64,000 nucleotides of DNA from assembly GCF_900108345.1 (NCBI RefSeq), contig NZ_FNVV01000013.1, positions 594,944-658,943 on the forward strand. Direction: 5' to 3'. Both the position numbers and the translations under genes were made by a program. Origin of the DNA: Bacteroides ndongoniae (GTDB lineage Bacteria > Bacteroidota > Bacteroidia > Bacteroidales > Bacteroidaceae). The notes below the pieces were generated by a model. That model made no database searches and was not told where the DNA came from. It was given only the letters and a program-made list of their open reading frames with translations. Below, piece by piece: positions 1 to 9,551 of the stretch; positions within the stretch are counted from its first letter, which is position 1; the number at the start of each line of letters is the position of its first letter.

Positions 1-186
1 GGTTGTTCGGCTTGTCTGGCAATGAACGATGATAAAGTGCCCGCAGGTAAGTATGCAGTATCTACTTCGAATCGTAACTTTGAAGGACGTCAGGGACCCG
101 GTTCACGCACGTTGCTGGCCAGTCCGCTGACTGCTGCCGCTGCTGCTGTGACGGGTGTGATAACCGATCCGCGAGAACTTTTATAA
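1..186 (+). CDS. leuC: 3-isopropylmalate dehydratase large subunit, C-terminal fragment
   Basis: The frame is open from the first base and ends at TAA 184-186. It encodes the last 61 residues of LeuC. The fragment begins with [10 protein letters not shown], which holds the CxxC part of the [4Fe-4S] cluster-binding motif of the aconitase family, followed by the [13 protein letters not shown] segment and the alanine-rich C-terminus typical of LeuC. With LeuD it isomerises 2-isopropylmalate to 3-isopropylmalate in leucine synthesis. leuD follows on the same strand after a 130-nt gap. The N-terminus lies outside the window. Confidence 0.93.
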   Translation, partial: GCSACLAMNDDKVPAGKYAVSTSNRNFEGRQGPGSRTLLASPLTAAAAAVTGVITDPRELL

Positions 187-189
187 ATG

Positions 190-312
190 AAGAATGAAGA
201 ATTAAGAATGAAGAATTTCCTCTGTGTGCAGCATATAGCGGATGTTTGTTCTTTGTTCTTGGTTCTTCATTCCTGAAAATTCTTAATTATTCATTCTTAA
301 TTCTTCATTCAT
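190..312. repeat. Intergenic inverted repeat between leuC and leuD
   Basis: A/T-rich arms are built from the words GAATGAAGAATTAAG. A 19-nt segment at 193-211 is perfectly complementary to 291-309, and the arms are flanked by further imperfect copies. The loop is about 80 nt. It can form a large cruciform or RNA hairpin between two genes that must be co-expressed. Similar low-complexity elements are common between Bacteroides genes (general knowledge). Its function is unknown. Confidence 0.7.
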
Positions 313-316
313 CAAG

Positions 317-916
317 ATGAAACAGAAATTCAACATCATAACTTCTACCTGCGTACCTCTTCCATTGGAGAACGTAGATACAGACCAGATTATTCCTGCC
401 CGTTTTCTTAAAGCCACTACCCGCGAGGAAAAGTTCTTTGGCGACAACCTTTTCCGTGACTGGCGTTACAATGCCGACGGAACTTTGAATAAGGATTTCG
501 TGCTGAATAATCCTACTTACAGTGGTTGTATTCTTGTGGCCGGAAAGAATTTCGGTTCCGGTTCTAGTCGCGAACATGCTGCCTGGGCCATTGCCGGATA
601 TGGTTTCCGTGTAGTCATTTCCAGTTTCTTTGCCGATATTCATAAGAATAACGAACTGAACAACTTCGTATTGCCTGTAGTAGTAAGTGAAAGCTTCTTG
701 CAGGAACTTTTCGACAGTATTGCTGCCAATCCGAAGGCTGAAGTCGAAGTAAATCTGCCAGCCCAGACCGTAACCAACAAGGTGACAGGCCGTAGCGAAA
801 CTTTCGAAATCAATGCTTACAAGAAGCATTGTCTGATGAACGGACTGGATGACATCGATTTCCTTGTAGAGAACAAAGGGAAGATAGAAGAGTACGAATC
901 GAAAGTACGCGGATGA
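317..916 (+). CDS. leuD: 3-isopropylmalate dehydratase small subunit
   Basis: This 199-residue protein is the normal size for LeuD. It shows the swivelling-domain signatures: the N-terminal NVDTDQIIPARFL and the substrate-binding loop GSGSSREHAAWA near residues 80-91. It partners LeuC (upstream) in converting 2-isopropylmalate to 3-isopropylmalate. The same pair can act on citramalate in the citramalate route to isoleucine. The ATG at 317 follows the intergenic inverted repeat directly. The next gene starts 72 nt downstream on the same strand, consistent with one leu transcript. Confidence 0.96.
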   Translation: MKQKFNIITSTCVPLPLENVDTDQIIPARFLKATTREEKFFGDNLFRDWRYNADGTLNKDFVLNNPTYSGCILVAGKNFGSGSSREHAAWAIAGYGFRVVISSFFADIHKNNELNNFVLPVVVSESFLQELFDSIAANPKAEVEVNLPAQTVTNKVTGRSETFEINAYKKHCLMNGLDDIDFLVENKGKIEEYESKVRG

Positions 917-988
917 CACTGATTTTACGAGATGACCACAGGTTGTTTATGCGTTGTGTCATCTGTATGCTATAATAACTGACAAATA

Positions 989-2530
989 ATGAATCATCCA
1001 AAAATAGAAATAATGGACACCACACTGCGCGATGGCGAACAGACCAGCGGTGTATCTTTCGTGCCTCATGAAAAGCTGATGATTGCTCGTCTGCTGTTGG
1101 AGGAACTGAAGGTAGACCGCGTGGAGATAGCTTCAGCCCGTGTGTCCGACGGCGAGGCCAATGCCGTACGCATGATATGCGACTGGGCAGCACGTCGGGG
1201 CTTGTTGCAGCGTGTCGAAGTGCTTGGTTTTGTGGACGGGCATGCTTCTGTGGACTGGATACATGCTACTGGTTGTCGTGTTATCAACCTGTTGTGCAAA
1301 GGCTCGATGAAACATTGCACCTACCAGTTGAAAAAGACACCCGAAGAACATATTGCCGATATTCATGCTGTAGTCGATTACGCAGAGTCGCTTGATATGG
1401 AGGTGAATGTCTATCTGGAGGATTGGAGTAATGGAATGAAAGATTCGCCCGATTATGTTTTTCAGCTGATGGATGCATTGACTGGTACGGGTATTCGCCG
1501 TTTCATGTTGCCCGATACGTTGGGTATCCTCAATCCGTTGCAAGTGATTGAATACATGCGCAAGATGAAGAAGCGTTATCCGCAGGCACACTTTGACTTT
1601 CATGCTCATAACGATTACGATTTGGCCGTTTCCAATGTTCTGGCAGCAGTGTTAAGTGGTTGTCGCGGTTTGCACACAACAATCAATGGTTTGGGCGAAC
1701 GGGCAGGAAATGCACCGCTGGCCAGTGTACAGGCCATTCTGAAAGACCACTTCAACGCCGTGACAGGTATCGATGAAAGCCGTCTGAACGAGGTTAGCCG
1801 CGTGGTAGAGTCGTACTCCGGCATTGCTATTCCTGCCAACAAACCTATTGTGGGCGAAAACGTCTTTACGCAGGTAGCGGGAGTTCATGCCGATGGTGAT
1901 AACAAACGTAATCTCTACTATAATGACCTTCTGCCCGAACGCTTTGGCCGTCGTCGTGAGTATGCTTTAGGCAAGAATTCCGGTAAGGCCAATATCCGTA
2001 AGAATCTGGAAGATCTGGGACTGCAACTGGACGAGGAATCCATGCGCAAGGTTACCGAACGCATCATCGAACTGGGCGATAAGAAAGAACTTGTCACGCA
2101 AGAAGACTTGCCCTACATTGTTTCCGACGTCCTGAAACACGATGTCCGTACCGAGCGTGTCAAACTGAAGAGTTACATCGTCAATCTGGCTTATGGTCTC
2201 AAACCGATGGCTACCATTAAGGTGGAAATCAACGGACAGGAGTACGAGGAAAACAGTAGCGGTGACGGTCAGTACGATGCTTTTGTCCGTGCCTTGCGTA
2301 AAGTATATAAAGGCACGTTGGGACGGCGTTTCCCCATGCTGACCAATTATGCTGTCAGCATTCCGCCCGGAGGACGTACCGACGCTTTCGTGCAGACAGT
2401 CATCACATGGAGCTTCGATGACAAAGTTTTCCGTACCCGCGGTCTTGATGCCGATCAGACGGAAGCTGCTATCAAGGCTACGATGAAGATGCTGAACATG
2501 ATAGAAGACGAATACGAAAACAAAAATTAG
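989..2530 (+). CDS. Alpha-isopropylmalate / citramalate synthase family protein
   Basis: 513 residues. The N-terminal HMGL-like TIM barrel has the DTTLRDGEQT motif at residues 10-19 and the metal-binding FHAHNDYD near residue 210. A C-terminal LeuA-type allosteric domain follows (about residues 390-510). The family condenses acetyl-CoA with a 2-oxoacid: 2-oxoisovalerate for LeuA, pyruvate for CimA. The position between leuD and leuB ties it to branched-chain amino acid synthesis. The sequence reads more like the CimA/LeuA2 group than classical LeuA, so citramalate synthesis for isoleucine is plausible. Substrate cannot be decided by reading, so no gene symbol is given. Confidence 0.85.
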   Translation: MNHPKIEIMDTTLRDGEQTSGVSFVPHEKLMIARLLLEELKVDRVEIASARVSDGEANAVRMICDWAARRGLLQRVEVLGFVDGHASVDWIHATGCRVINLLCKGSMKHCTYQLKKTPEEHIADIHAVVDYAESLDMEVNVYLEDWSNGMKDSPDYVFQLMDALTGTGIRRFMLPDTLGILNPLQVIEYMRKMKKRYPQAHFDFHAHNDYDLAVSNVLAAVLSGCRGLHTTINGLGERAGNAPLASVQAILKDHFNAVTGIDESRLNEVSRVVESYSGIAIPANKPIVGENVFTQVAGVHADGDNKRNLYYNDLLPERFGRRREYALGKNSGKANIRKNLEDLGLQLDEESMRKVTERIIELGDKKELVTQEDLPYIVSDVLKHDVRTERVKLKSYIVNLAYGLKPMATIKVEINGQEYEENSSGDGQYDAFVRALRKVYKGTLGRRFPMLTNYAVSIPPGGRTDAFVQTVITWSFDDKVFRTRGLDADQTEAAIKATMKMLNMIEDEYENKN

Positions 2531-2615
2531 CGTTGCGAAGTACTCTATCTTGTCGGGACTTTAGTATCTTTGGCTTTTGTACAGGTTTTGCAGCTAATAG
2601 AAATCGAAAGAAGTG

Positions 2616-2855
2616 ATGAGAAAGATTGTATTGAAGCCTTGGCAACTTTATGTGCTGATATTCATTCTGGTGCTGGGTATCAACGTCGGTTTACGTTGGC
2701 TCAGTCCCGATAAGGAATGGAAAGACGGTAATTTGCTGGTGAATCTTGTGGTGTCAGCTTTGCTGACGTGCGGTTTCATTGCAGGCGACCGTCGGCTCCG
2801 TAAGAATAGAAAATACAAAGATAAAGTGAAAGAATTACTGAAAAATAACGAATAA
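2616..2855 (+). CDS. Small two-helix membrane protein of unknown function
   Basis: 79 residues from the ATG at 2616; a GTG one codon earlier is also possible. Two hydrophobic segments (about residues 10-25 and 42-60) are joined by a short polar loop containing [10 protein letters not shown]. The tail is strongly basic ([19 protein letters not shown]), probably cytoplasmic. It sits 6 nt before leuB and is probably co-transcribed. No family is recognised, and a link to leucine synthesis is only positional. Confidence 0.75.
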   Translation: MRKIVLKPWQLYVLIFILVLGINVGLRWLSPDKEWKDGNLLVNLVVSALLTCGFIAGDRRLRKNRKYKDKVKELLKNNE

Positions 2856-2860
2856 ACAAT

Positions 2861-3922
2861 ATGGAACTGAAAGTAGCAGTATTGGCCGGTGACGGTATCG
2901 GCCCCGAAATATCCGCCGTAGGTGTGGATGTAATGACCGCCGTTTGCGAGAAGTTTGGTCACAAGGTGACGTATGAATATGCCATTTGTGGTGCACATGC
3001 TATCGACGAAGTGGGCGATCCCTTCCCCGAAGATACCTATAATATATGTAAGAATGCCGATGCTGTACTTTTTTCGGCAGTAGGCGATCCTAAGTTCGAT
3101 AATGATCCTACGGCCAAAGTGCGCCCAGAACAAGGACTGCTGGCCATGCGCAAGAAACTGGGACTCTTTGCCAACATTCGTCCCGTACAGACTTTCAAAT
3201 GTTTGCTTCATAAGTCGCCTCTGCGTGCCGAGCTGGTTGAAGGAGCTGACTTCCTCTGCATCCGTGAACTGACGGGCGGTATGTATTTCGGCGAGAAGTA
3301 TCAGGATAATGACAAGGCATGGGATACGAACTATTACACTCGTCCCGAGATTGAACGTATCCTTCGCGTAGGTTTCGAATATGCCATGAAGCGTCGCAAG
3401 CATCTTACTGTGGTCGACAAGGCTAATGTTCTGGCTTCTTCCCGCCTTTGGCGTCAGATTGCTCAGGAGATGGCTCCGCAATACCCCGAAGTAACGACCG
3501 ACTACATGTTTGTAGACAATGCAGCCATGAAGATGATTCAGGAACCACGTTTCTTCGATGTGATGGTGACCGAGAATACTTTTGGCGACATCCTGACCGA
3601 TGAAGGTTCTGTGATCAGTGGTTCGATGGGTTTGTTGCCTTCCGCTTCAACGGGAGAGAGCACACCGGTATTCGAACCCATCCATGGTTCGTGGCCACAG
3701 GCCAAAGGATTGAACATTGCCAATCCGCTGGCTCAGGTACTGTCTGTGGCTATGCTTTTCGAATATTTTGATTTGAAAGAAGAAGGCGCCCTTATCCGTC
3801 GTGCCGTTGATGCTTCGCTCGATGCCAATGTTCGTACCCCCGAAATTCAGGTAGAAGGTGGTGCCAAGTATGGTACAAAAGAAGTAGGTGCCTGGCTGGT
3901 GGATTATTTGAAGAAGGCTTGA
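2861..3922 (+). CDS. leuB: 3-isopropylmalate dehydrogenase
   Basis: 353 residues, the family length. It carries out NAD-dependent oxidative decarboxylation of 3-isopropylmalate. Visible features are the N-terminal GDGIGPEI, the substrate arginines around [15 protein letters not shown], the catalytic lysine in [15 protein letters not shown], the metal-binding [12 protein letters not shown], and the NAD-binding FEPIHGSWP. It lies 6 nt after the small membrane protein and closes the leu gene set. The cation efflux gene follows 10 nt later, so the transcript may continue. Confidence 0.96.
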   Translation: MELKVAVLAGDGIGPEISAVGVDVMTAVCEKFGHKVTYEYAICGAHAIDEVGDPFPEDTYNICKNADAVLFSAVGDPKFDNDPTAKVRPEQGLLAMRKKLGLFANIRPVQTFKCLLHKSPLRAELVEGADFLCIRELTGGMYFGEKYQDNDKAWDTNYYTRPEIERILRVGFEYAMKRRKHLTVVDKANVLASSRLWRQIAQEMAPQYPEVTTDYMFVDNAAMKMIQEPRFFDVMVTENTFGDILTDEGSVISGSMGLLPSASTGESTPVFEPIHGSWPQAKGLNIANPLAQVLSVAMLFEYFDLKEEGALIRRAVDASLDANVRTPEIQVEGGAKYGTKEVGAWLVDYLKKA

Positions 3923-3932
3923 TGTAAGTCCG

Positions 3933-4919
3933 ATGAAAGAAGAAGTTTTGAAACAGAGAGTGCAGCAGAAGATTCTGCTCCTCTCTTTTCTGATTCTTGT
4001 AGGGAAGTTCGTTGCTTATTGGCTGACAGATTCTGTCGGTATTCTGACCGATGCTCTTGAAAGTATTGTTAATGTTGCGGCGGGTGCCATGAGCTTGTAT
4101 GCACTCTATTGGTCGGCTCGTCCTAAAGACAAGAGTCATCCTTTTGGTCACGGAAAGGTTGAGTTACTTTCGGCCTCGGTAGAAGGCATCATGATCAGTA
4201 TGGCCGGGCTGATGATTATTTACGAAGGTATCAAACGGCTGTTCTTTCCGGTAGAAGTACAGCGGCTCGATATTGGTATTATCATTGTAGCACTTTCGGG
4301 TTTGCTGAATTATGCGATGGGATGGTACAGTATCCGTACAGGAAAGCGTTATTCATCTGTTGCACTGGTGGCAGGCGGCAAGCATTTGCAGTCGGATACC
4401 TATTCTACTATTGGGTTGGTAGCTGGTTTGTTGCTGCTGCATTTCACGCACATCATGTGGATAGATAGTGCGCTGGCATTACTTTTCGGATGTATTATCA
4501 TTTTTACCGGCATATCTATTTTACGTAAGACTACTGCCAACTTGCTTGATAAAGCCGATGAAGAATTGTTGCAACAGCTGGCCGAAACTCTCAACGAGAA
4601 GCGTGGTCCTGAATGGATAGATATTCACAATACCAAAGTCATTAAGTATGGAAGTTTTCTGTATATGGATTGTGACCTTACCATACCTTGGTACTATACA
4701 ATAGAAGAAGGACACAAATCGGGCGACCGGCTGAAGGCTGCCCTTGAGGAGCGTTTTGCTGACCGCATTCAGTTGACTGTCCATCTGGATCCTTGCAATA
4801 TCTTTGACCGTTCGCGTTGCGATTGCTGTCCGTTGGAGTGCAAATACCGAAAAGAGGCTTTTAAACAATTGGAGACTATCAGTTTTACCTCTTTTGTGCG
4901 GTTGGAAAAGGAAGACTGA
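3933..4919 (+). CDS. Cation diffusion facilitator (CDF) family metal exporter
   Basis: 328 residues. An N-terminal half of about six membrane helices holds the family signature SVGILTDALES and HPFGHGKVE. The HxxxD metal site appears in GGKHLQSDTYSTIG. A cytoplasmic C-terminal domain follows. The extreme C-terminus is unusual in being Cys-rich (RSRCDCCPLECKYR), a possible extra metal-binding tail. CDF proteins export Zn, Fe or Mn by proton antiport; the metal is not assignable here. The gene starts 10 nt after leuB. Confidence 0.9.
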   Translation: MKEEVLKQRVQQKILLLSFLILVGKFVAYWLTDSVGILTDALESIVNVAAGAMSLYALYWSARPKDKSHPFGHGKVELLSASVEGIMISMAGLMIIYEGIKRLFFPVEVQRLDIGIIIVALSGLLNYAMGWYSIRTGKRYSSVALVAGGKHLQSDTYSTIGLVAGLLLLHFTHIMWIDSALALLFGCIIIFTGISILRKTTANLLDKADEELLQQLAETLNEKRGPEWIDIHNTKVIKYGSFLYMDCDLTIPWYYTIEEGHKSGDRLKAALEERFADRIQLTVHLDPCNIFDRSRCDCCPLECKYRKEAFKQLETISFTSFVRLEKED

Positions 4920-4951
4920 TATTAAAATAAAATGAGATAATTAGTTGTGAT

Positions 4952-5878
4952 ATGCAGAAGATAGCAAAGAACCTTATCGACCTTGTAGGACATACGCGGC
5001 TTATGGAATTGTCAGCATACAGCCGTCTGCATGGTTTGTCTTGCCCGCTTGTGGCAAAACTTGAAATGTTTAATCCTTCGGGCAGTGTCAAGGCACGTAC
5101 GGCATTGGCTATGATTGAAGATGCCGAGAAACGGGGTGTGCTGAAACCCGGTGCAACCCTGATTGAACCTACCAGCGGAAATACCGGTATTGGCCTTGCC
5201 ATGGTAGCTACCATCAAAGGGTATCGGCTGGTGCTGACCATGCCCGAAACCATGAGTCTGGAACGTCGTAACCTGCTGAAAGCACTTGGAGCGGAAATTG
5301 TGCTGACACCGGGTGCCGAAGGTATGGCGGGCTCCATTGCCAAAGCCGAGGCATTGCGCGATGCTACGCCCGGTGCCGTTATTCTTCAACAGTTTGATAA
5401 TCCGTCGAACGCTGCCGTACATGAATGTACGACCGGCGAAGAAGTGTGGGCCGATACGGACGGAAAGGTCGATGTCTTCGTGGCAGGAGTCGGGACGGGA
5501 GGTACAGTCAGCGGAGTAGCCCGTGCGTTGAAGAAACATAATCCTCGGGTTCGTGTAGTAGCTGTCGAACCGGCTGCATCGCCTGTACTCGAAGGCGGTA
5601 AGCCAGGCCCACATCGCCTTCAAGGGATCGGTGCTAATTTCATACCGGGCAATTACGACGCTTCTGTCATAGATGAGGTTATTCCAGTGGCCGATGACGA
5701 TGCTTTCCGTGCATCCCGCGAGCTGGCTGCTACCGAAGGACTGCTTGCCGGTATCTCTTCGGGTGCTGCGCTTCACGCCGCCAGTGTTTTGGCAAATCGG
5801 CCCGAGATGAAAGATAAATGTATTGTTGTACTTTTGCCCGATACAGGCGAACGCTATATGTCATCAGGGCTGTATTGA
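4952..5878 (+). CDS. cysK: Cysteine synthase (O-acetylserine sulfhydrylase)
   Basis: 308 residues. This PLP enzyme of fold type II makes cysteine from O-acetylserine and sulfide. The PLP lysine is in NPSGSVKARTA (Lys47). The substrate-binding loop is EPTSGNTGIGLAM and the phosphate loop is GVGTGGTVSG. The C-terminus has LPDTGERYMSSGLY, typical of CysK. It begins 32 nt after the CDF exporter. CysK and CysM are hard to tell apart by eye, but length and C-terminus favour CysK. Confidence 0.92.
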   Translation: MQKIAKNLIDLVGHTRLMELSAYSRLHGLSCPLVAKLEMFNPSGSVKARTALAMIEDAEKRGVLKPGATLIEPTSGNTGIGLAMVATIKGYRLVLTMPETMSLERRNLLKALGAEIVLTPGAEGMAGSIAKAEALRDATPGAVILQQFDNPSNAAVHECTTGEEVWADTDGKVDVFVAGVGTGGTVSGVARALKKHNPRVRVVAVEPAASPVLEGGKPGPHRLQGIGANFIPGNYDASVIDEVIPVADDDAFRASRELAATEGLLAGISSGAALHAASVLANRPEMKDKCIVVLLPDTGERYMSSGLY

Positions 5879-5912
5879 TTTGTTTTTTCCCCTACTATTC
5901 CTTCTTTGACTT

Positions 5913-6761
5913 ATGAAAAAAATTACGTTTTCTTTTCTTCTGGCAGCTTTCTTTATTCTTCCGGCTGCGGCGCAGACTTATAACGAATTGTGCGAGCGTG
6001 CGGTGGCAGCGACCGAACAGGACAGTCTTCAGCAGGCTGAGTCATACATCCGTCAGGCATTGCAGCTCGAACCTGCCAATCCGCATAATGCCTTGCTGTT
6101 TTCCAATCTGGGTACTATTCAGCGCCGGCAACACCGGTATGAACTGGCTTTGGAGTCTTATCGGATGGCATTGAACATCGCACCTATGTCCATTCCTATT
6201 TTGATGAATCATGCTACGCTTGCTTTGGAACTGGGGCAAGACGATAAAGCCCGTGCCGATTATTCTCAGGTTCTGGAGTTTGATCCGCACAATCGTGAGG
6301 CTTTGTTGATGCGTGCATATATCTACATGCAGCAGCGAAGCTATAAGTTGGCCCGTCAGGATTACGATACTTTACTGAAGGTGGAACCGCAAAGTTACAG
6401 TGGTCGGTTGGGATTGGCCACACTCTGTCAGCGCGACACTAAGTATGATGAAGCCTTGATGGTGCTCGATGGAATGCTGGCCGATAAGGGTGGGGCGACA
6501 CCTTATACACTGCATGAACTGGCTGTTATCTATGTGGCCCGTGCCGGTGTGGAGCTGGATATGCTGAAAAGCGATCTGGCTATGCTTGATTTGGAGAAAG
6601 CTATTCAGCTCGACCCCAGCCAGGCCGAAGCCTATCTGATGCGTGGGCGTATTTATCTGCTTCAGAAGAAGAAGGCTCAGGCTAAACAAGATTTTGAAAA
6701 AGCAGTTTCGTTGGGAGTTCCTCAAAGCGAAGTCCGCGACTTGATGCGCCAGAGCAAATAA
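5913..6761 (+). CDS. Exported tetratricopeptide-repeat protein
   Basis: 282 residues. A cleavable signal peptide (FLLAAFFILPAAAQ) is followed by about seven TPR units, for example NALLFSNLGTIQRRQHRYEL and AEAYLMRGRIYLLQKKKAQA. TPR arrays mediate protein-protein contacts; this one is probably periplasmic. No catalytic motif is seen. It ends 11 nt before the convergent recQ gene, with no obvious terminator between them. Confidence 0.85.
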   Translation: MKKITFSFLLAAFFILPAAAQTYNELCERAVAATEQDSLQQAESYIRQALQLEPANPHNALLFSNLGTIQRRQHRYELALESYRMALNIAPMSIPILMNHATLALELGQDDKARADYSQVLEFDPHNREALLMRAYIYMQQRSYKLARQDYDTLLKVEPQSYSGRLGLATLCQRDTKYDEALMVLDGMLADKGGATPYTLHELAVIYVARAGVELDMLKSDLAMLDLEKAIQLDPSQAEAYLMRGRIYLLQKKKAQAKQDFEKAVSLGVPQSEVRDLMRQSK

Positions 6762-6772
6762 AGCGTTACACC

Positions 6773-8572
6773 TCAGACAAATCGTCTGATAAGCTCGACG
6801 AAGGCCTGTCCGTATTTGCGTTTCTTGTATTCGCCTATGCCACTGATGTTTCCGAATGCTTCGATAGTGGTTGGCCTTTGTTGTACCAACAGGTGCAATA
6901 CTTTGTCGGACAATACAATGTAGGCAGGCAGAACTTCTTCGTCGGCCAGACGCTTGCGTAAGGCTTTTAATGCTTCGAACAGTTCTTCTTCTCCGGTTTC
7001 GATGCCGGCGAGGGGGAGTTGGGGCGTACTGACAACCTTTCTGTATTTGTTTTGTTTCTTATCTTTTGTTTCTTCGCGTCTGATGACTACCAGACTTGCT
7101 TTTTCCCTGCCGAAGAGTACGTCGCTGCCGGCAGGAGTAATCTTTAAATGATTGTTTTCGTTATAGGCTATCTCGAAGTATCCCAGTTGTAGCATTTGCA
7201 GCAGATAGTCTTGCCAGTCGCGGGCAGGAATGTCTCGTCCTGCTCCGTATGTTTTCAACTGATGGTATTCTTTCTCTTTCAGCTCTGCGTTCAGGTTGCC
7301 TCGCAGAATGTCTATCAGCATTTGTGTGCCTACCTGCTGGTTGGTACGTGCGATGGCGCTTAAAGCCTTTTGTACAATGATGGTACCGTCGAAGCGCTCG
7401 GGCGGGTTTTTGCATACATCGCAATTACCACAATCGTGCGTTCGCTGTTCGCCGAAGTAGTTCAGCAGAATACGCCGCCGGCAGATGTCGGCTTCGGCAT
7501 ACTGTTGCATGCGGTGCAGCTTTTCCAGATTAATATCACGCTGCCCGCTTTCGGTAGCAAACTTGGTCAGCAGAATGAGGTCGGCCATAGAGTAGAATAG
7601 CAGGGTGTCACTGGGCAGTCCGGCACGTCCAATCTCCTGATAAAAGCTTTCAATGCTTTTGGGCAGGTTATAGTGTATCACCCAGCGTACGTTGCTTTTG
7701 TCGATACCCATGCCAAAGGCGACTGTGGCGCATACCACCTGTACGCGGTCGTTGATGAAATCTTCCTGTGCCTGATTTCGTCTTTCTGTCTCCAGCCCGG
7801 CATGATAGATGGCTGCCCGTATTCCGTTTTTCCGTAGCATTTGTGCCACTGTTTCCGTTTTGTTCCGGCTCATGCAGTAGATGATTCCGCTTTCTCCCCG
7901 GTGTCTTTCTATAAAGTCTAGAATCGCTTTGCTTTTCTCTTTTTGCTGATACCCTCGTTTCACAGTCAGACTTAGGTTGGGACGGTCGAATGATGATATA
8001 AAAATGCGCGGCTTTCGTAGCCGCATCTGTTTAACGATGTCCTGCCGGGTCAGTTTGTCGGCGGTGGCGGTCAGGGCAATGATAGGTATCCGTGGAAACA
8101 TCTCCCGCAGAATACCCAGTTGGGTATATTCGGGGCGGAAGTCGTGTCCCCATTGCGAGATGCAATGTGCTTCATCGATGGCAAAAAACGAGATGTGTAT
8201 GTCGCGCAACAGGTAGTTGGCTTCGGCCAACAGTTTTTCTGGCGAGATATACAGCAGTTTCAGTTTGCCTTCCATGCAGGAACGGCGGATCTGCATGTTC
8301 TCGGTTTCATCATTGTTGCTGTTCAGCGCAGCGGCAGCTATTCCGTTGGTACACAGACTCTCTACCTGATCTTTCATCAAGGAAATAAGTGGAGAAATTA
8401 CGATGGCTGTACCTTCGCAAAGAAGTGCAGGTATCTGGTAGCAAATGGATTTGCCCCCTCCGGTAGGCATTAGTACCAGCGCATCTTTTTTCTGTAGCAG
8501 GTGACGGATAATTTCTTCTTGCTGGGGTCGGAAACTGTCGTAACCGAAATATGTCTTGAGGGTATGTAGCAT
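6773..8572 (-). CDS. recQ: ATP-dependent DNA helicase RecQ, motif VI shortened
   Basis: 599 residues from the ATG at 8572. Motif I is LMPTGGGKS and the DEAH box is FFAIDEAHCISQWGHDFRP. A zinc site (CRRRILLNYFG, then CGNCDVC) and a C-terminal HRDC domain follow. RecQ unwinds DNA in recombination and repair. The start is fixed by a -7 box (CAAAATTA on the + strand, 8597-8604); a longer frame would begin upstream of this promoter. Odd: motif VI reads QEIGRAGLPSDT where the family has GRAGRDG, so three residues including the presumed arginine finger are missing. Confidence 0.92.
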   Translation of the reverse strand: MLHTLKTYFGYDSFRPQQEEIIRHLLQKKDALVLMPTGGGKSICYQIPALLCEGTAIVISPLISLMKDQVESLCTNGIAAAALNSNNDETENMQIRRSCMEGKLKLLYISPEKLLAEANYLLRDIHISFFAIDEAHCISQWGHDFRPEYTQLGILREMFPRIPIIALTATADKLTRQDIVKQMRLRKPRIFISSFDRPNLSLTVKRGYQQKEKSKAILDFIERHRGESGIIYCMSRNKTETVAQMLRKNGIRAAIYHAGLETERRNQAQEDFINDRVQVVCATVAFGMGIDKSNVRWVIHYNLPKSIESFYQEIGRAGLPSDTLLFYSMADLILLTKFATESGQRDINLEKLHRMQQYAEADICRRRILLNYFGEQRTHDCGNCDVCKNPPERFDGTIIVQKALSAIARTNQQVGTQMLIDILRGNLNAELKEKEYHQLKTYGAGRDIPARDWQDYLLQMLQLGYFEIAYNENNHLKITPAGSDVLFGREKASLVVIRREETKDKKQNKYRKVVSTPQLPLAGIETGEEELFEALKALRKRLADEEVLPAYIVLSDKVLHLLVQQRPTTIEAFGNISGIGEYKKRKYGQAFVELIRRFV

Positions 8573-8596
8573 AAAATGATGTTTGGTTTCAGGGGG

Positions 8597-8604
8597 CAAA
8601 ATTA
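8597..8604 (-). promoter_or_regulatory. recQ promoter -7 box
   Basis: On the minus strand this reads TAATTTTG, a perfect match to the Bacteroidetes TAnnTTTG -7 element. It lies 25 nt upstream of the chosen recQ start codon. It rules out the longer in-frame start at 8629, which would lie upstream of the transcription start. Confidence 0.7.
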
Positions 8605-8862
8605 CATTATTTATCAGGAATGTCTGCAATTCTTTGAATGCTTGTTTATTATTAATTTGTCAAGTGTAGAAAGCAATTATACGTTAAAAAATCTTATTAG
8701 ACCTGCTTTAGACGCTTTATATCCATATTTTGCATGTTTATGCACTAAAAATATGTACGGAAAAAGTTGCATATAAAAAAAAAATGTCAGACTTTTGTAA
8801 AGTCTAAAAGGAAATTGTTGAGATTTTCTTGAAATGAATAAACCCCTAACCAGTTAAGTAAA

Positions 8863-9330
8863 ATGAGTGATTTAGAAAACAAAGTGCAGGAAGAAACTTC
8901 AAAGAAGCGTCCTTACAACCTGCGCGAGAAGAAAGAAAAGAATGCTGCCTACCGTTCTTTGATCCGTCCGGAATTGGCAGATGAGTTGTACGACAAAATA
9001 TTGAACATTATTGTTGTGCAGAAGAAGTACAGAGATCCCGATTATTCAGCCAAAGATTTGGCAAAGGAGTTACAAACAAATACACGTTATTTGTCTGCTG
9101 TGGTTAATTCTCGTTTTGGAATGAATTATTCTTGTTTGTTGAATGAATATAGAATCAAGGATGCATTGCATTTGTTGACCGATAAACGTTATGCCGACAA
9201 AAATGTAGAAGAAATCAGCACGATGGTAGGCTTCGCCAATCGTCAGTCGTTCTATGCTGCGTTCTACAAGAATATGGGCGAGACTCCAAACGGTTACCGT
9301 AAACGTCATGCCGAGAAAAATAAAAAGTGA
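8863..9330 (+). CDS. Stand-alone AraC-type HTH transcriptional regulator
   Basis: 155 residues. An N-terminal basic stretch (KKRPYNLREKKEKNAAYRS) precedes a single AraC-type DNA-binding domain in the C-terminal half: YSAKDLAKELQTNTRYLSAV for the first helix-turn-helix and VEEISTMVGFANRQSFYAAF for the second. There is no ligand-binding domain, so it may be controlled by its own level or by a partner. It is preceded by a long A/T-rich leader (8605-8862) and followed by a strong hairpin. Confidence 0.85.
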   Translation: MSDLENKVQEETSKKRPYNLREKKEKNAAYRSLIRPELADELYDKILNIIVVQKKYRDPDYSAKDLAKELQTNTRYLSAVVNSRFGMNYSCLLNEYRIKDALHLLTDKRYADKNVEEISTMVGFANRQSFYAAFYKNMGETPNGYRKRHAEKNKK

Positions 9331-9426
9331 AAAGCTTGCATAAAGCTTGGCCGAGTTTCGCAAATTTAATTTCATGACACAACATGGGAATGGTTAATTG
9401 AGTTTGCGAAAGTGGGAAAGCTCGTA

Positions 9427-9469
9427 AAAAGGAAATATTCTGAAACTGGGTTTTGGAATACTTCCTTTT
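9427..9469 (+). terminator. Hairpin terminator after the HTH gene
   Basis: AAAAGGAA-TATTC (9427-9440) pairs with GAATA-TTCCTTTT (9456-9469), with one mismatch and a 15-nt loop. An outer inverted repeat TTTCGCAAA (9356-9364) and TTTGCGAAA (9403-9411) lies just upstream. Together they separate the HTH gene from the peptidase gene. Confidence 0.55.
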
Positions 9470-9551
9470 CTCGTTTAAAAATACAGATATCATTAGCTAC
9501 TGTTTTTTTTGAGTAGTTTATTTTAATGCGAATCTTGTCCTTATTTTGAAT

